Assembly (NCBI GenBank): GCA_964645285.1 | Contig: CAZYDR010000047.1 | Location: 1 to 28,468 of the forward strand | Source: JAYZAP01 sp964645285 | Lineage (GTDB): Bacteria; Pseudomonadota; Alphaproteobacteria; JAAXGF01 | Reading direction: 5' to 3' | Length of the DNA stretch: 28,468 nucleotides | In this document: in pieces, positions 1-6,958 of the stretch | How positions within the stretch are numbered: position 1 is the first letter of the stretch | Layout of the letters: each line of letters begins with the position of its first letter | Position numbers and translations under genes: made by a program | The notes under the pieces: generated by a model | Database searches by the model: none | What the model was told of the DNA's origin: nothing | Seen by the model: only the letters and a program-made list of their open reading frames with translations

Positions 1-332
1 GCTATGAGGCATTCCCGGGCGATGATGACAGCCTTCGGCTGGCTTTGGTCAGACTAGCAAAGCAATATGGCCGCTATGGCTACAGGAAGATTACCGCGTT
101 GCTTCGCGTTGAAGGCTGGCAAGTCAATCACAAGAGCCCCTGGGAGAACGGATACAACGAACGCTTCAATGGCACCCTGCGCGGGGAAGTTCTCAATGCA
201 GAGTGGTTCACTTCAATCAGACAGGCTCAGATCGTCATCGAAACCTGGCTCAAACAGTACAATCACATTCGCCCCCATCAGGCTCTGAACATGCGCCCAC
301 CGGTGCCCGAGACTCTATCAGGAACTGGTACA
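1..332 (+). mobile_element. IS3-family insertion sequence remnant (right end)
   Basis: The 3' part of an IS3-family element enters from the left edge of the window. The transposase frame runs almost to a probable terminus ending in CTGGTACA at about 332. IS3 elements normally begin TG and end CA, which fits this boundary, but the left end lies outside the window, so neither the terminal repeats nor a target duplication can be checked. The element is not autonomous because its transposase has lost its centre. It directly abuts the truncated dipeptidase gene, which suggests that the insertion or a later deletion cut that gene. Confidence 0.7.
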
Positions 333-335
333 TAG
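3..335 (+). pseudogene. IS3-family transposase OrfB, internally deleted
   Basis: The frame is open from the window edge. It reads the OrfB N-terminal helix-turn-helix-like segment (YGRYGYRKITALLRVEGW, then QVNHK) and jumps directly to the end of the DDE catalytic core (SPWENGYNERFNGTLRGE). The usual OrfB tail follows (YNHIRPHQALNMRPP). In intact relatives roughly 150 residues separate VNHK from SPWENGY. These carry the first two catalytic aspartates, so only the final catalytic glutamate region remains. The junction is in frame, so the remnant still reads as one short protein, but it cannot catalyse transposition. A fixed in-frame deletion is more likely than sequencing error because of its size. 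Confidence 0.85.
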
Positions 336-336
336 A

Positions 337-636
337 ATGGGGGCTTTACACTCCCTGTTCCGCCACCTCGACCACTGGGTCCAGCTGATCGGTCCGGATC
401 ACGTGGGCATCGGCCTCGACTTCGTGTCCGATCTTGAGGTGCTGCAGGCCTTCGTCTCGGCCCGGGCATCGAAGTTTCCCGCCGGTCAGGGTTACGACGA
501 AGAACCACGCTTCGCCTTGCCCGAACAACTACCGGCACTGACCGAACGTATGTTACAGGCCGATTACGACGACGACCACGTGCGCGGCATTCTCGGCGGC
601 AACTGGCTCCGCGTTGCCCGTGCCGTCTGGACCTGA
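337..636 (+). pseudogene. Membrane dipeptidase (peptidase M19) C-terminal fragment
   Basis: About 100 residues match the C-terminal part of the renal/membrane dipeptidase family. They include HLDHWVQLIGPDHVGIGLDF, corresponding to the family strand with HIDH..LxGxDHVGIGxDFD, and the final helix ending DDDHVRGILGGNWLRVAR, typical of the ILGGNxLRV terminus. Intact M19 enzymes are about 330-400 residues, so the N-terminal two thirds with most zinc ligands are missing. The fragment begins where the IS3 remnant ends, and the ATG at 337 is just an internal codon of the original gene. Its TGA overlaps the ATG of the next gene (TGATG), so it may still be translated, but it should be inactive. Confidence 0.8.
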
Positions 637-1070
637 TGGACAACCTGCCGCCGGACCCCGGCGCCTATGTATTGATCATCGACCTGGACGAGCCGTTGGC
701 GCTCGATATGCCTCGGAAATCACCGGCGACCCTGACGCCCGGCCGTTACGTCTATTGCGGCAGCGCCTACGGTCCCGGCGGCATGCGCGCCCGGGTCGCC
801 CGCCACTGCAAGCGCCAGAAGGCGGTACGCTGGCATATCGACCGCCTGACAATGGCCGGCCGCATCATCGCCGTCCACGGCGAACCGGGCGGCCGTGAAT
901 GCGACCTGGTGGATCAGGTGTTGGCAACCGATGGTGCATCCATACCGGCGCCGGACTTCGGCAGCACCGATTGCCGCCGCTGTCCGTCACATCTGGTCCG
1001 GGTGGTAGACGGCTTCGAAATTGCGAGCCACTATCAATTTTCAAGTAACCTACAGGTCACAAGCGACTAA
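636..1070 (+). CDS. DUF123 / GIY-YIG-like nuclease family protein
   Basis: This 144-residue protein has the DUF123 layout: an N-terminal PGAYVLIIDL strand (residues 8-17), the GRYVYCGSAYGPGGM motif (36-50), RARVARH (51-57), and WHIDRL (66-71), which matches the family's WHIDYL. A conserved RECDL glutamate and a C-terminal FGSTDCRRCPSHL segment complete it. The family is related to GIY-YIG nucleases and is also found fused to or near endonuclease III; its exact substrate is unknown. The start is set by the TGATG overlap with the upstream dipeptidase remnant, suggesting former translational coupling. It converges on the FkbM pseudogene with 23 bases between. Family assignment is firm; the function is not. 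Confidence 0.85.
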   Translation: MDNLPPDPGAYVLIIDLDEPLALDMPRKSPATLTPGRYVYCGSAYGPGGMRARVARHCKRQKAVRWHIDRLTMAGRIIAVHGEPGGRECDLVDQVLATDGASIPAPDFGSTDCRRCPSHLVRVVDGFEIASHYQFSSNLQVTSD

Positions 1071-1093
1071 TCGACAACGATGGCCGCGGACAA

Positions 1094-1962
1094 TTAGTTA
1101 CCTTGGGGATGGAAGCTACTGTCGGTAACTTCTTTCAGACCAGCAAGCTCAGCGGTGACGCTTCGGTGAACGCATAGCATATTGATCGAGACAAGAGGCC
1201 CGAACTTGTTTTCCTGGTTCGCAAAATAGTTTTCCGGATTGAAGAGCGGAGGGATGTGCCACCAGATTTTGTAATCGAGGCCAAATATGAGCTCAATCAA
1301 TTGCTTAGATTGGCCGACCCTGTCGTTCTCCACGTAGAGGATCGGCTGGTACGTCTTAATGATTGACTTGCCGCCGGTGATCACATCCGTTTCCACGCCC
1401 TCGACATCGATCTTAATCAACCGCAGCCGAGGGCCGTCGAACAGTTCGTCCAGCCGGTTGATCTCCACGGTAACGCCCTCTTCACCGTTAACGAGCGCAA
1501 TGCCGTCAAAATTTCCTTCGGCGGTATAATCGGTCGGCGGCACCCGAAGGCGCCTCTGTTCGGCACCGCAACCACGGTTAAGAGCATCGACGTTGATCAG
1601 ACTATTCAAGGCAAGATTAGCGCATAGAGTTTGGTAAATTACCGGCTGTGGTTCAATCGCGACCACACGCCCCGTGGGACCGACAGTCTTCGCCAATGGT
1701 ATCGTATGACTTCCAATGTTCGAGCCGACTTCGATAGCGATATCGCCGGGGCGGCACAAGCGCTCCAACAACGCCCATTCCAGCTCGCTATATTCGCCGT
1801 ACTCGATCAGTGCGCGGCCGATAAAGACGTCGTTGCGATTGGCACAAATAGTCCGTGCCGTCCGCGAACCAGAATGTTGAATTCCGAAAGCGGTTCTAAC
1901 CGAGCTGCTGGATCAAATCCAGTCGACTCGTCGGCTTCGAGCATATGGTCATTGTTTGGCAA
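1094..1962 (-). pseudogene. FkbM-family methyltransferase, frameshifted
   Basis: The downstream frame (from 1771 to 1094) carries the SAM-binding motif IEVGSNIGSHTIPL, VVAIEPQP, and the IKIDVEGVETDVI signature of FkbM methyltransferases. These usually O-methylate sugars or polyketides. The family N-terminus lies in another frame upstream, reading FNILVRGRHGLFVP and then running into a stop. After position about 1840 the missing link NRNDVFIGRALIEYGEYSEL is found in the downstream frame. Restoring one A in CCAATCGC (about 1835-1842) rejoins both halves into about 290 residues. The best start is a TTG at 1962 with AAGGA nine bases upstream; ATG at 1944 is an alternative. A one-base homopolymer loss could be a real mutation or a sequencing error. 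Confidence 0.8.
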
Positions 1963-2236
1963 ACTCGTATGTCCTTGAGCTAATGTAATGCAGAGACAAC
2001 CTGCCAAATGCTTGCGCCCAACTATTGCCAAATTCTGAACAGATCATATTAATTCAATTTCTTATCGTTTGATCGACAGCCTAACGACTAATCACCACAT
2101 TATTTAATAGTAGATTCGATTGTAGTTCCCCCAGTCACCATAAAAGCTCCGCCGCTCTCCACAAGGCAGAGTGTGCGTAGGCATTAAGACGGTTTGGAAT
2201 TGACGGCACGTTGGCGACTTTCGTCTTAAACCGTAA
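1963..2236. other. AT-rich intergenic stretch
   Basis: No coding sequence is supported here. The region, especially about 2030-2130, is clearly more AT-rich than the surrounding genes. It separates the start of the FkbM pseudogene from the end of the carnitine operon. I see no convincing terminator for the operon; the repeats near 2187-2230 (AAGAC/GTCTT and GGTTT/AAACC) are in the wrong order for a simple hairpin. Confidence 0.5.
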
Positions 2237-3001
2237 TTACGCTAGCGTCTCCGTATTGCCATCCACGGCCAACGCCTGGCCGGAGACCTTGGCGCCGGCG
2301 CCCGAGCAGATGAACAGGATCATGGCGGCGATGTCCTCGGCCTGCACGAATGTGTGCAGAGAGATTTTGTCGAGCTCGCGTTCGCGGGCCGCCTCGGCGC
2401 TTATCCCGCGCATGGTGCCCTCGGCCTCCAGTACCCGGTCCATGCGGGCGCCGTCCACCGGGCCAGGGCAGATGGCGTTGACCCGGATGCCGGCGCCGCC
2501 CAGTTCCATGGCCAGGGACTTGGTCAGGCCGACCACGGCCCATTTGGCGGCGGCGTAGGGCGTGCGGTTGGGATAGCCCATGATGCCGGCGGATGAGGCC
2601 AGGTTGACGATCGAGCCGCCGCCCGCCGCTTTGATCAGCGGTACCGCCCGGCGGGCGCAATAGAACTGGCCGTTGAGATCAACGGCGATGGTGCGGTCCC
2701 AGTCGGCTACCGCCACGTCCTCGACTCCCGCCGTCGGCCCGGCGATGCCCGCATTGTTGACCAGGATGTCGAGGCCACCGAGGGCCGGCTCGGCCTCGTC
2801 GAACAGGCGGTCGACCTGGGCGGCGTCACCGACATCGCAGAGCGTCCCGCTGATCCCGTCCAGGGCATCGATGCGTTCGGCCGTCACGTCGCAGATATGG
2901 ACCCGTGCGCCGGCGCCGTGAAATGCCAGGGCCACGGCCTTGCCGATGCCGTCGCCGCCGGCGGTGACGACAACGCGCTTGCCCTGCATATCATCGCTCA
3001 C
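2237..3001 (-). CDS. SDR family NAD(P)-dependent oxidoreductase
   Basis: This is a classical short-chain dehydrogenase of 254 residues. The cofactor motif is TAGGDGIG (residues 13-20), followed by CDVGDA, NNAG (82-85), the catalytic serine in NLASSAG (about 136-137) and Y149-A-A-A-K153. The C-terminal VSGQALAVDGN is typical. The start is a GTG whose last two bases overlap the upstream thioesterase stop (GTGA), so the two are probably translationally coupled. It is the last gene of the carnitine operon. The substrate cannot be read from sequence; a hydroxy/keto derivative in betaine metabolism or reduction of the acetoacetate made by the cleavage enzyme are possibilities only. Confidence 0.9.
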   Translation of the reverse strand: MSDDMQGKRVVVTAGGDGIGKAVALAFHGAGARVHICDVTAERIDALDGISGTLCDVGDAAQVDRLFDEAEPALGGLDILVNNAGIAGPTAGVEDVAVADWDRTIAVDLNGQFYCARRAVPLIKAAGGGSIVNLASSAGIMGYPNRTPYAAAKWAVVGLTKSLAMELGGAGIRVNAICPGPVDGARMDRVLEAEGTMRGISAEAARERELDKISLHTFVQAEDIAAMILFICSGAGAKVSGQALAVDGNTETLA

Positions 3002-3498
3002 GGCTGATTGGCCGGACGGCGCATGGCCATGACGCGGCCGACCTGCTCGGGCCTGGGGATCTGTGAATGCTCTTCCATGACGCCTTCAAGACGCTCGGCG
3101 ACGTCGCGCGGGAACGGCTCGGCACGTGCTTCTTCGTCACTGGTGTCGACGTGGAGCACCAGAATTTCGGAGGTCGCCAGTATGTCCTGGGTCTTGCCGT
3201 GATACATGACGTGGAAGATATGCATGCGCTTGTCATCGACCGCGAGCATCTGCGTGGTCACCGGAAGCGGCACCTTGACGCCCACTTCCTTGAGGAAGTT
3301 GACATGGGATTCCAGGGTGTAGATGGAAAATCCGCGGCTCTCGCGATAGGCCCGGCCCATGCCCAGATGGTCGTACAGCGCATCCGTGGCGTTGGCGAAC
3401 ACCAGACCGTAATAGGCCTCATGCATATGGCCGTTGTAGTCGATCCAGTCGCGGCGTACCCGCTCGTTGTGAAGAAAGAATGGCGATGGCGTTAACAT
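2998..3498 (-). CDS. Hotdog-fold acyl-CoA thioesterase (probably carnitine-related)
   Basis: The 166-residue 4HBT-type protein has the motif DWIDYNGHMHEAYYG near residues 17-31. DYNxHM with the downstream Glu/Tyr marks the thioesterase active-site region, and LESHVNFLKEV and DKRMHIFHVMYHG follow. The same pattern occurs in the thioesterase domain fused to carnitine dehydrogenase in this operon (WVDYNNHMSEGFY, VESHINHARE, DKGMHIFHAMY), so the two are paralogues. The chosen ATG at 3498 has AGGAGG ten bases upstream; the open frame continues further upstream but without family similarity. Position after CaiD suggests hydrolysis of carnitinyl-CoA to carnitine, which is inference. Confidence 0.85.
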   Translation of the reverse strand: MLTPSPFFLHNERVRRDWIDYNGHMHEAYYGLVFANATDALYDHLGMGRAYRESRGFSIYTLESHVNFLKEVGVKVPLPVTTQMLAVDDKRMHIFHVMYHGKTQDILATSEILVLHVDTSDEEARAEPFPRDVAERLEGVMEEHSQIPRPEQVGRVMAMRRPANQP

Positions 3499-3511
3499 GG
3501 CGCTTGGCCTC

Positions 3512-4294
3512 CTAGCAGCCCTTCCACACCGGATCGCGCTTCTCGGCGAAGGCCAGAGGCCCTTCCTTGGCGTCTTCCGAACCGTTGACCTTTTCGTATC
3601 CAGCCAGACCGCCGGACGATTCAAGGGCCGCGGATTCGGCGAGGGAGAGGGATTCCGTCAAGGTCACCATTTCCTTGAGTGCGGCGATGGCGAGCGGCGC
3701 GTTGGCGACGATGTCGTCGGCCAGTTCGCGGGCGCTGTCCATGAGGCCGGCGAGCGGCACCACCCGGCTCGCCAGGCCGACATCGTAAGCCTCCTGGCCG
3801 CTCAATCGCCGCCCAGCATAAAGCATCTCAAGCGCCATGGTGCGCGGCAGACGCGACAATAGGCGGCGCACACCGATGGGCTCGGGCGTAATGCCGCGAA
3901 GCGCCTCGGGCAGCATGAAGGTGGCATGGTCGGCGGTGACGATCAGGTCGCAGGCCAGAGCCAGCTCGAACCCGCCACCGGCGGCATAACCGTTGATGGC
4001 GGCGATGATCGGCTTGTCGAGATCGAAGAACTGGGTCAGGCCGCCGAAACCGCCCTTGCCGAAACCGCCCTCGCTGTCACCGCCTGCCGCCTCGACCAGG
4101 TCCCAGCCGGCCGAGAAGAACTTATCGCCGGCGCCGGTCAGGATGGCGACCCGCAGTTCCGAATCCGCGGCGAAGGCCTGGAACACGTCGTCCATGTAGC
4201 GGCTGGTCTCGGGATTGATGGCGTTGGCCTTGGGCCGGTCGAGGGTGACCTCGAGCACCGCGCCACGGCGCATCGTCGATACGGGGTTGGTCAT
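3512..4294 (-). CDS. caiD: Enoyl-CoA hydratase family, CaiD-like carnitinyl-CoA dehydratase
   Basis: This 260-residue crotonase closely resembles E. coli CaiD (261 residues) as I recall it. Shared features are LDRPKANAI near the N-terminus, KFFSAGWDL (oxyanion-hole region, 58-66), AAGGGFELALA with Glu110, FMLPEALRGI with Glu130, and a C-terminus DAKEGPLAFAEKRDPVWKG almost identical to CaiD. CaiD interconverts crotonobetainyl-CoA and L-carnitinyl-CoA. GGAGG lies just upstream of the ATG, and 18 bases separate it from the acyl-CoA dehydrogenase gene. Between carnitine dehydrogenase and a thioesterase the expected direction is hydration of crotonobetainyl-CoA towards carnitine. A broader crotonase specificity cannot be excluded. 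Confidence 0.88.
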   Translation of the reverse strand: MTNPVSTMRRGAVLEVTLDRPKANAINPETSRYMDDVFQAFAADSELRVAILTGAGDKFFSAGWDLVEAAGGDSEGGFGKGGFGGLTQFFDLDKPIIAAINGYAAGGGFELALACDLIVTADHATFMLPEALRGITPEPIGVRRLLSRLPRTMALEMLYAGRRLSGQEAYDVGLASRVVPLAGLMDSARELADDIVANAPLAIAALKEMVTLTESLSLAESAALESSGGLAGYEKVNGSEDAKEGPLAFAEKRDPVWKGC

Positions 4295-4312
4295 GGATTA
4301 GTCCTCCGGGTC

Positions 4313-5473
4313 CTAATTCTCAAACGGGCGCAGCATGTCGCGCGAAATGATGTGGCGCTGGATTTCTGAGGTGCCGTCCCAGATGCGCTCGACCCTGGCG
4401 TCGCGCCAGAAGCGCTCGATGGGCAACCCGCTTATCAATCCCATGCCGCCGAAAATCTGCACCGCATTGTCGGTCACCCGGCCGAGCATCTCGGTGGCGT
4501 AGAGCTTGGCCATGGCGATATCCTGATCCGGCGCCATGCCCTGAGCCAGCTTCCAGGCGGCGCCGAGGACCAGGTACTCCGCCGCCGCCACCTCGGTCGC
4601 CATGTCCGCGAGCTTGAACGAGGTGCCCTGGAACTTGCCGATGGTCTGGCCGAACTGCTTGCGCGTGGCGGCCCATTCGGTGGCCAGATCGATGACTCGC
4701 TTAGCCCGGCCAACGCAATGAGCGGCGATGGTCAGGCGGGTGCCGCCGAGCCATTCGTTGGCCACGTCGAAGCCCTTGTGCTCCACGCCCAGCACCTGCT
4801 CGGCGCCGACCCGGCAGTCGTTGAACTCCAGCTCGCAATGATGGAAGCCGCGGTGGGAGACGGAATCCGGGCCGAGCCGCGCCTCGAAGCCCGGGGTGCC
4901 TTTATCGACCAGAAACGACGTGATCAGCTTCTTGGTCCCGCGCGCGGTCTCTTCCTCGCCGGACGCGGCAAACAGAATCACGTAGTCGGCGCGGTCGGCG
5001 TAGCTGATGAAATGCTTGCGGCCGTTGATCACGTAACCGTCGCCGTCGCGCACCGCCCGGGTGGTCATGGAGCGCAGGTCGGAGCCGGCGCCGGGCTCGG
5101 TCAGGGCCAGGGCCTCGACCCGATCACCGGCGATAGTCGGCTTGAGGTAACGACCCATCTGGTCGTCGGTGCAGGCCCGCAGGATGTTGGACGGCCGGTG
5201 GACGATATATTGCAGGGCGAAGGACGTGCGGCCCAGCTCACGCTCCATCAGGATGGTGCCCAGTTCGTCAAGGTCGCCGCCGCCCAGTTCCTCGGGCATG
5301 TTGGCGGCGTAGAAGCCGTGTTCGATGGCTTTGGCGCGAATTTCGGCATCGAGCTCCGGCGTTACCTCGCCGGTCTGCTCGACGGTATCCTCGTGGGGCA
5401 CCAGCTCCCGGTCAACGAAGGCGCGAACCGCGTCAACGAGAAGCTGTTGCTCGGTATCGAGAGCAAAATCCAT
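4313..5473 (-). CDS. Acyl-CoA dehydrogenase, probable gamma-butyrobetainyl-CoA dehydrogenase
   Basis: The protein has 386 residues with the full acyl-CoA dehydrogenase fold. It has the N-terminal helical domain, ALTEPGAGSD (FAD and substrate binding), the beta domain with NGRKHFISYADRADY, the C-terminal signature RKQFGQTIGKFQ, VQIFGGMG, and IERFWRDARVERIWDGTSEIQRH. Medium-chain enzymes have the catalytic Glu directly before GTSxIQ; here that position is Asp366. The ATG lies two bases after the upstream stop, with AGGAAAG as ribosome binding site. Between the fused carnitine dehydrogenase and CaiD, oxidation of gamma-butyrobetainyl-CoA to crotonobetainyl-CoA is the natural role (inferred). No electron-transfer flavoprotein genes are nearby. 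Confidence 0.9.
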   Translation of the reverse strand: MDFALDTEQQLLVDAVRAFVDRELVPHEDTVEQTGEVTPELDAEIRAKAIEHGFYAANMPEELGGGDLDELGTILMERELGRTSFALQYIVHRPSNILRACTDDQMGRYLKPTIAGDRVEALALTEPGAGSDLRSMTTRAVRDGDGYVINGRKHFISYADRADYVILFAASGEEETARGTKKLITSFLVDKGTPGFEARLGPDSVSHRGFHHCELEFNDCRVGAEQVLGVEHKGFDVANEWLGGTRLTIAAHCVGRAKRVIDLATEWAATRKQFGQTIGKFQGTSFKLADMATEVAAAEYLVLGAAWKLAQGMAPDQDIAMAKLYATEMLGRVTDNAVQIFGGMGLISGLPIERFWRDARVERIWDGTSEIQRHIISRDMLRPFEN

Positions 5474-5475
5474 GG

Positions 5476-6954
5476 CTAGCCGGCTTTCCTGAGGCCCATC
5501 TCGCGGCCGGCGTTCTCGGGCAAAGGCATGGTTCCATGGGCATCCATGACCGCGCTCAACGCACCATGAACCTCGGGGGCCATGGCCACGGTCTTGGGAA
5601 TGGTCGAATCCACATGCATGATCACCTGCTCGGTGGTCGCCAGCAAATTGTCATCCACGTCGTACATGGCATGAAAGATATGCATGCCCTTGTCGCTGAG
5701 GTCGAGCAGCTGAGTGGTGAACTTCAACAGATCGCCCTCGGAGGCCTCACGGGCATGGTTGATGTGGGATTCCACCGTGAAGAAAGTCAGGCCCGAGGCG
5801 CGATAGGTCTCATCAACGCCGACGTAGCGGAACAGGGCGTCGGAGGCTTCGCCGAAGGCGTGGAGATAGAACCCTTCGCTCATATGATTGTTGTAGTCGA
5901 CCCAGGCGGCCGCCACATGGCGCTGATAGAGCGCCAGCGGCCCGCCCGGAACGTCGCCCGCCCGCCATGGTTCAACAACCAGATCGGCCATGCGATTGGC
6001 AGCGTGGCGGCCGAGCCCGGCGCGATAGTTGTCGCGCAGTTCGAACAGGCCAATCAGCTGGTCGTCGCGTTCGAGTTCAAGTTCCTTGACGGTCTTGTTG
6101 CCAGCCTGTTTGGCGGTGCCCTCGATGAGCCGCTGGCTCAACTGGTCAGTCAGTTCCGGCGCCACAAGCGAGGTCCAGGGCAACTGCAGGGCCGGGCCAA
6201 ACTGCTCCAGGCAATGGGCCATGCCGCCGTCGCCACCGGCCATGTGCCGGGTTAAACAGTCGCCCATGATGGCGAGGCGAAATCCGGGGCCGTCCATGAG
6301 CGTGGTGTCGATGTCCTCGGTGGTGGCGACGCCGTCGTTGATGAGGTGCAGCGCCTCGCGCCACAAGGCCTCCTGGAGACGGTCGCAGATGTAGCCCGGC
6401 ACCTCCTTGCGCACCCGCACCACGTTCATGCCGATGCTCGAATAGAAAGCATCGGCCCGGTCCTGGGTCTCAACGGCGGTCTTGTCGCCGCCCAGCACCT
6501 CGACCAGGGGCAGGATGTAGACCGGGTTGAACGGATGGCCGATGCAGATGCGCTCCGGGTGCCGGCACTCGGCCTGGATTTCGCTGGGCAACAGACCCGA
6601 CGAGCTTGAGGCGATGACCACGCCCGGTCGCGCCGCCGCGTCGATACGGCGGTGCAGATCGATCTTGATCTCGATGACCTCGGGCGCGCTCTCCTGGATG
6701 AAGTCCGCATCGGCCACGGCTTCGGCCAGATTGGCATTGAAGCTTAGCCGGCCCCGGTCGGCGCCGGACGCCAGGCCCATGCGGGTTAGCGCCGGCCAGG
6801 CGTTATCGACCGAAGCCCGCAGTCGCGCCTCGGCCTCGGGATGGGGATCCGTGGCTATGACGTCGAGCCCCCGAGCCAGGGCGCGGGCCGCCCAGCCGGC
6901 GCCGATGACACCGGTGCCGACGATGCCCACACGGCGGATATCGGACGAAGCCAT
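5476..6954 (-). CDS. lcdH: L-carnitine dehydrogenase fused to betainyl-CoA thioesterase
   Basis: This is a 492-residue two-domain protein. Residues 1-330 form a 3-hydroxyacyl-CoA dehydrogenase-type NAD enzyme: GTGVIGAGWA (13-22), an ATD end of strand 2 favouring NAD, SSSSGLLPSE, His140 in GHPFNPV, Glu152, and the C-terminal helical domain (GPGFR). Residues about 340-492 are a hotdog thioesterase with WVDYNNHM (351-358). This fusion is known for L-carnitine dehydrogenases of rhizobia and related bacteria. The first domain oxidises carnitine to 3-dehydrocarnitine. The second hydrolyses betainyl-CoA, the product of the cleavage enzyme encoded just upstream. ATG at 6954 is four bases from the stop of that gene. 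Confidence 0.93.
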   Translation of the reverse strand: MASSDIRRVGIVGTGVIGAGWAARALARGLDVIATDPHPEAEARLRASVDNAWPALTRMGLASGADRGRLSFNANLAEAVADADFIQESAPEVIEIKIDLHRRIDAAARPGVVIASSSSGLLPSEIQAECRHPERICIGHPFNPVYILPLVEVLGGDKTAVETQDRADAFYSSIGMNVVRVRKEVPGYICDRLQEALWREALHLINDGVATTEDIDTTLMDGPGFRLAIMGDCLTRHMAGGDGGMAHCLEQFGPALQLPWTSLVAPELTDQLSQRLIEGTAKQAGNKTVKELELERDDQLIGLFELRDNYRAGLGRHAANRMADLVVEPWRAGDVPGGPLALYQRHVAAAWVDYNNHMSEGFYLHAFGEASDALFRYVGVDETYRASGLTFFTVESHINHAREASEGDLLKFTTQLLDLSDKGMHIFHAMYDVDDNLLATTEQVIMHVDSTIPKTVAMAPEVHGALSAVMDAHGTMPLPENAGREMGLRKAG

Positions 6955-6958
6955 GACC

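Noticed and set aside
1078..1094. A GCGGACAATTA sequence resembling half of the 7937-7951 operator
   Set aside because: Only one half-site, located between convergent gene ends; chance similarity is enough to explain it.
2187..2230. Possible terminator or pseudoknot after the carnitine operon
   Set aside because: The short complementary pieces are in the wrong order for a simple hairpin, and there is no T-tract.
2199..2230. TTGACG as a -35 box on the plus strand
   Set aside because: No matching -10 at proper spacing and no plus-strand gene follows.
2237..3001. Assigning the SDR as 3-hydroxybutyrate dehydrogenase consuming the acetoacetate from the cleavage enzyme
   Set aside because: Attractive by context, but no substrate-specific residues can be read from the sequence, so the call stays at family level.
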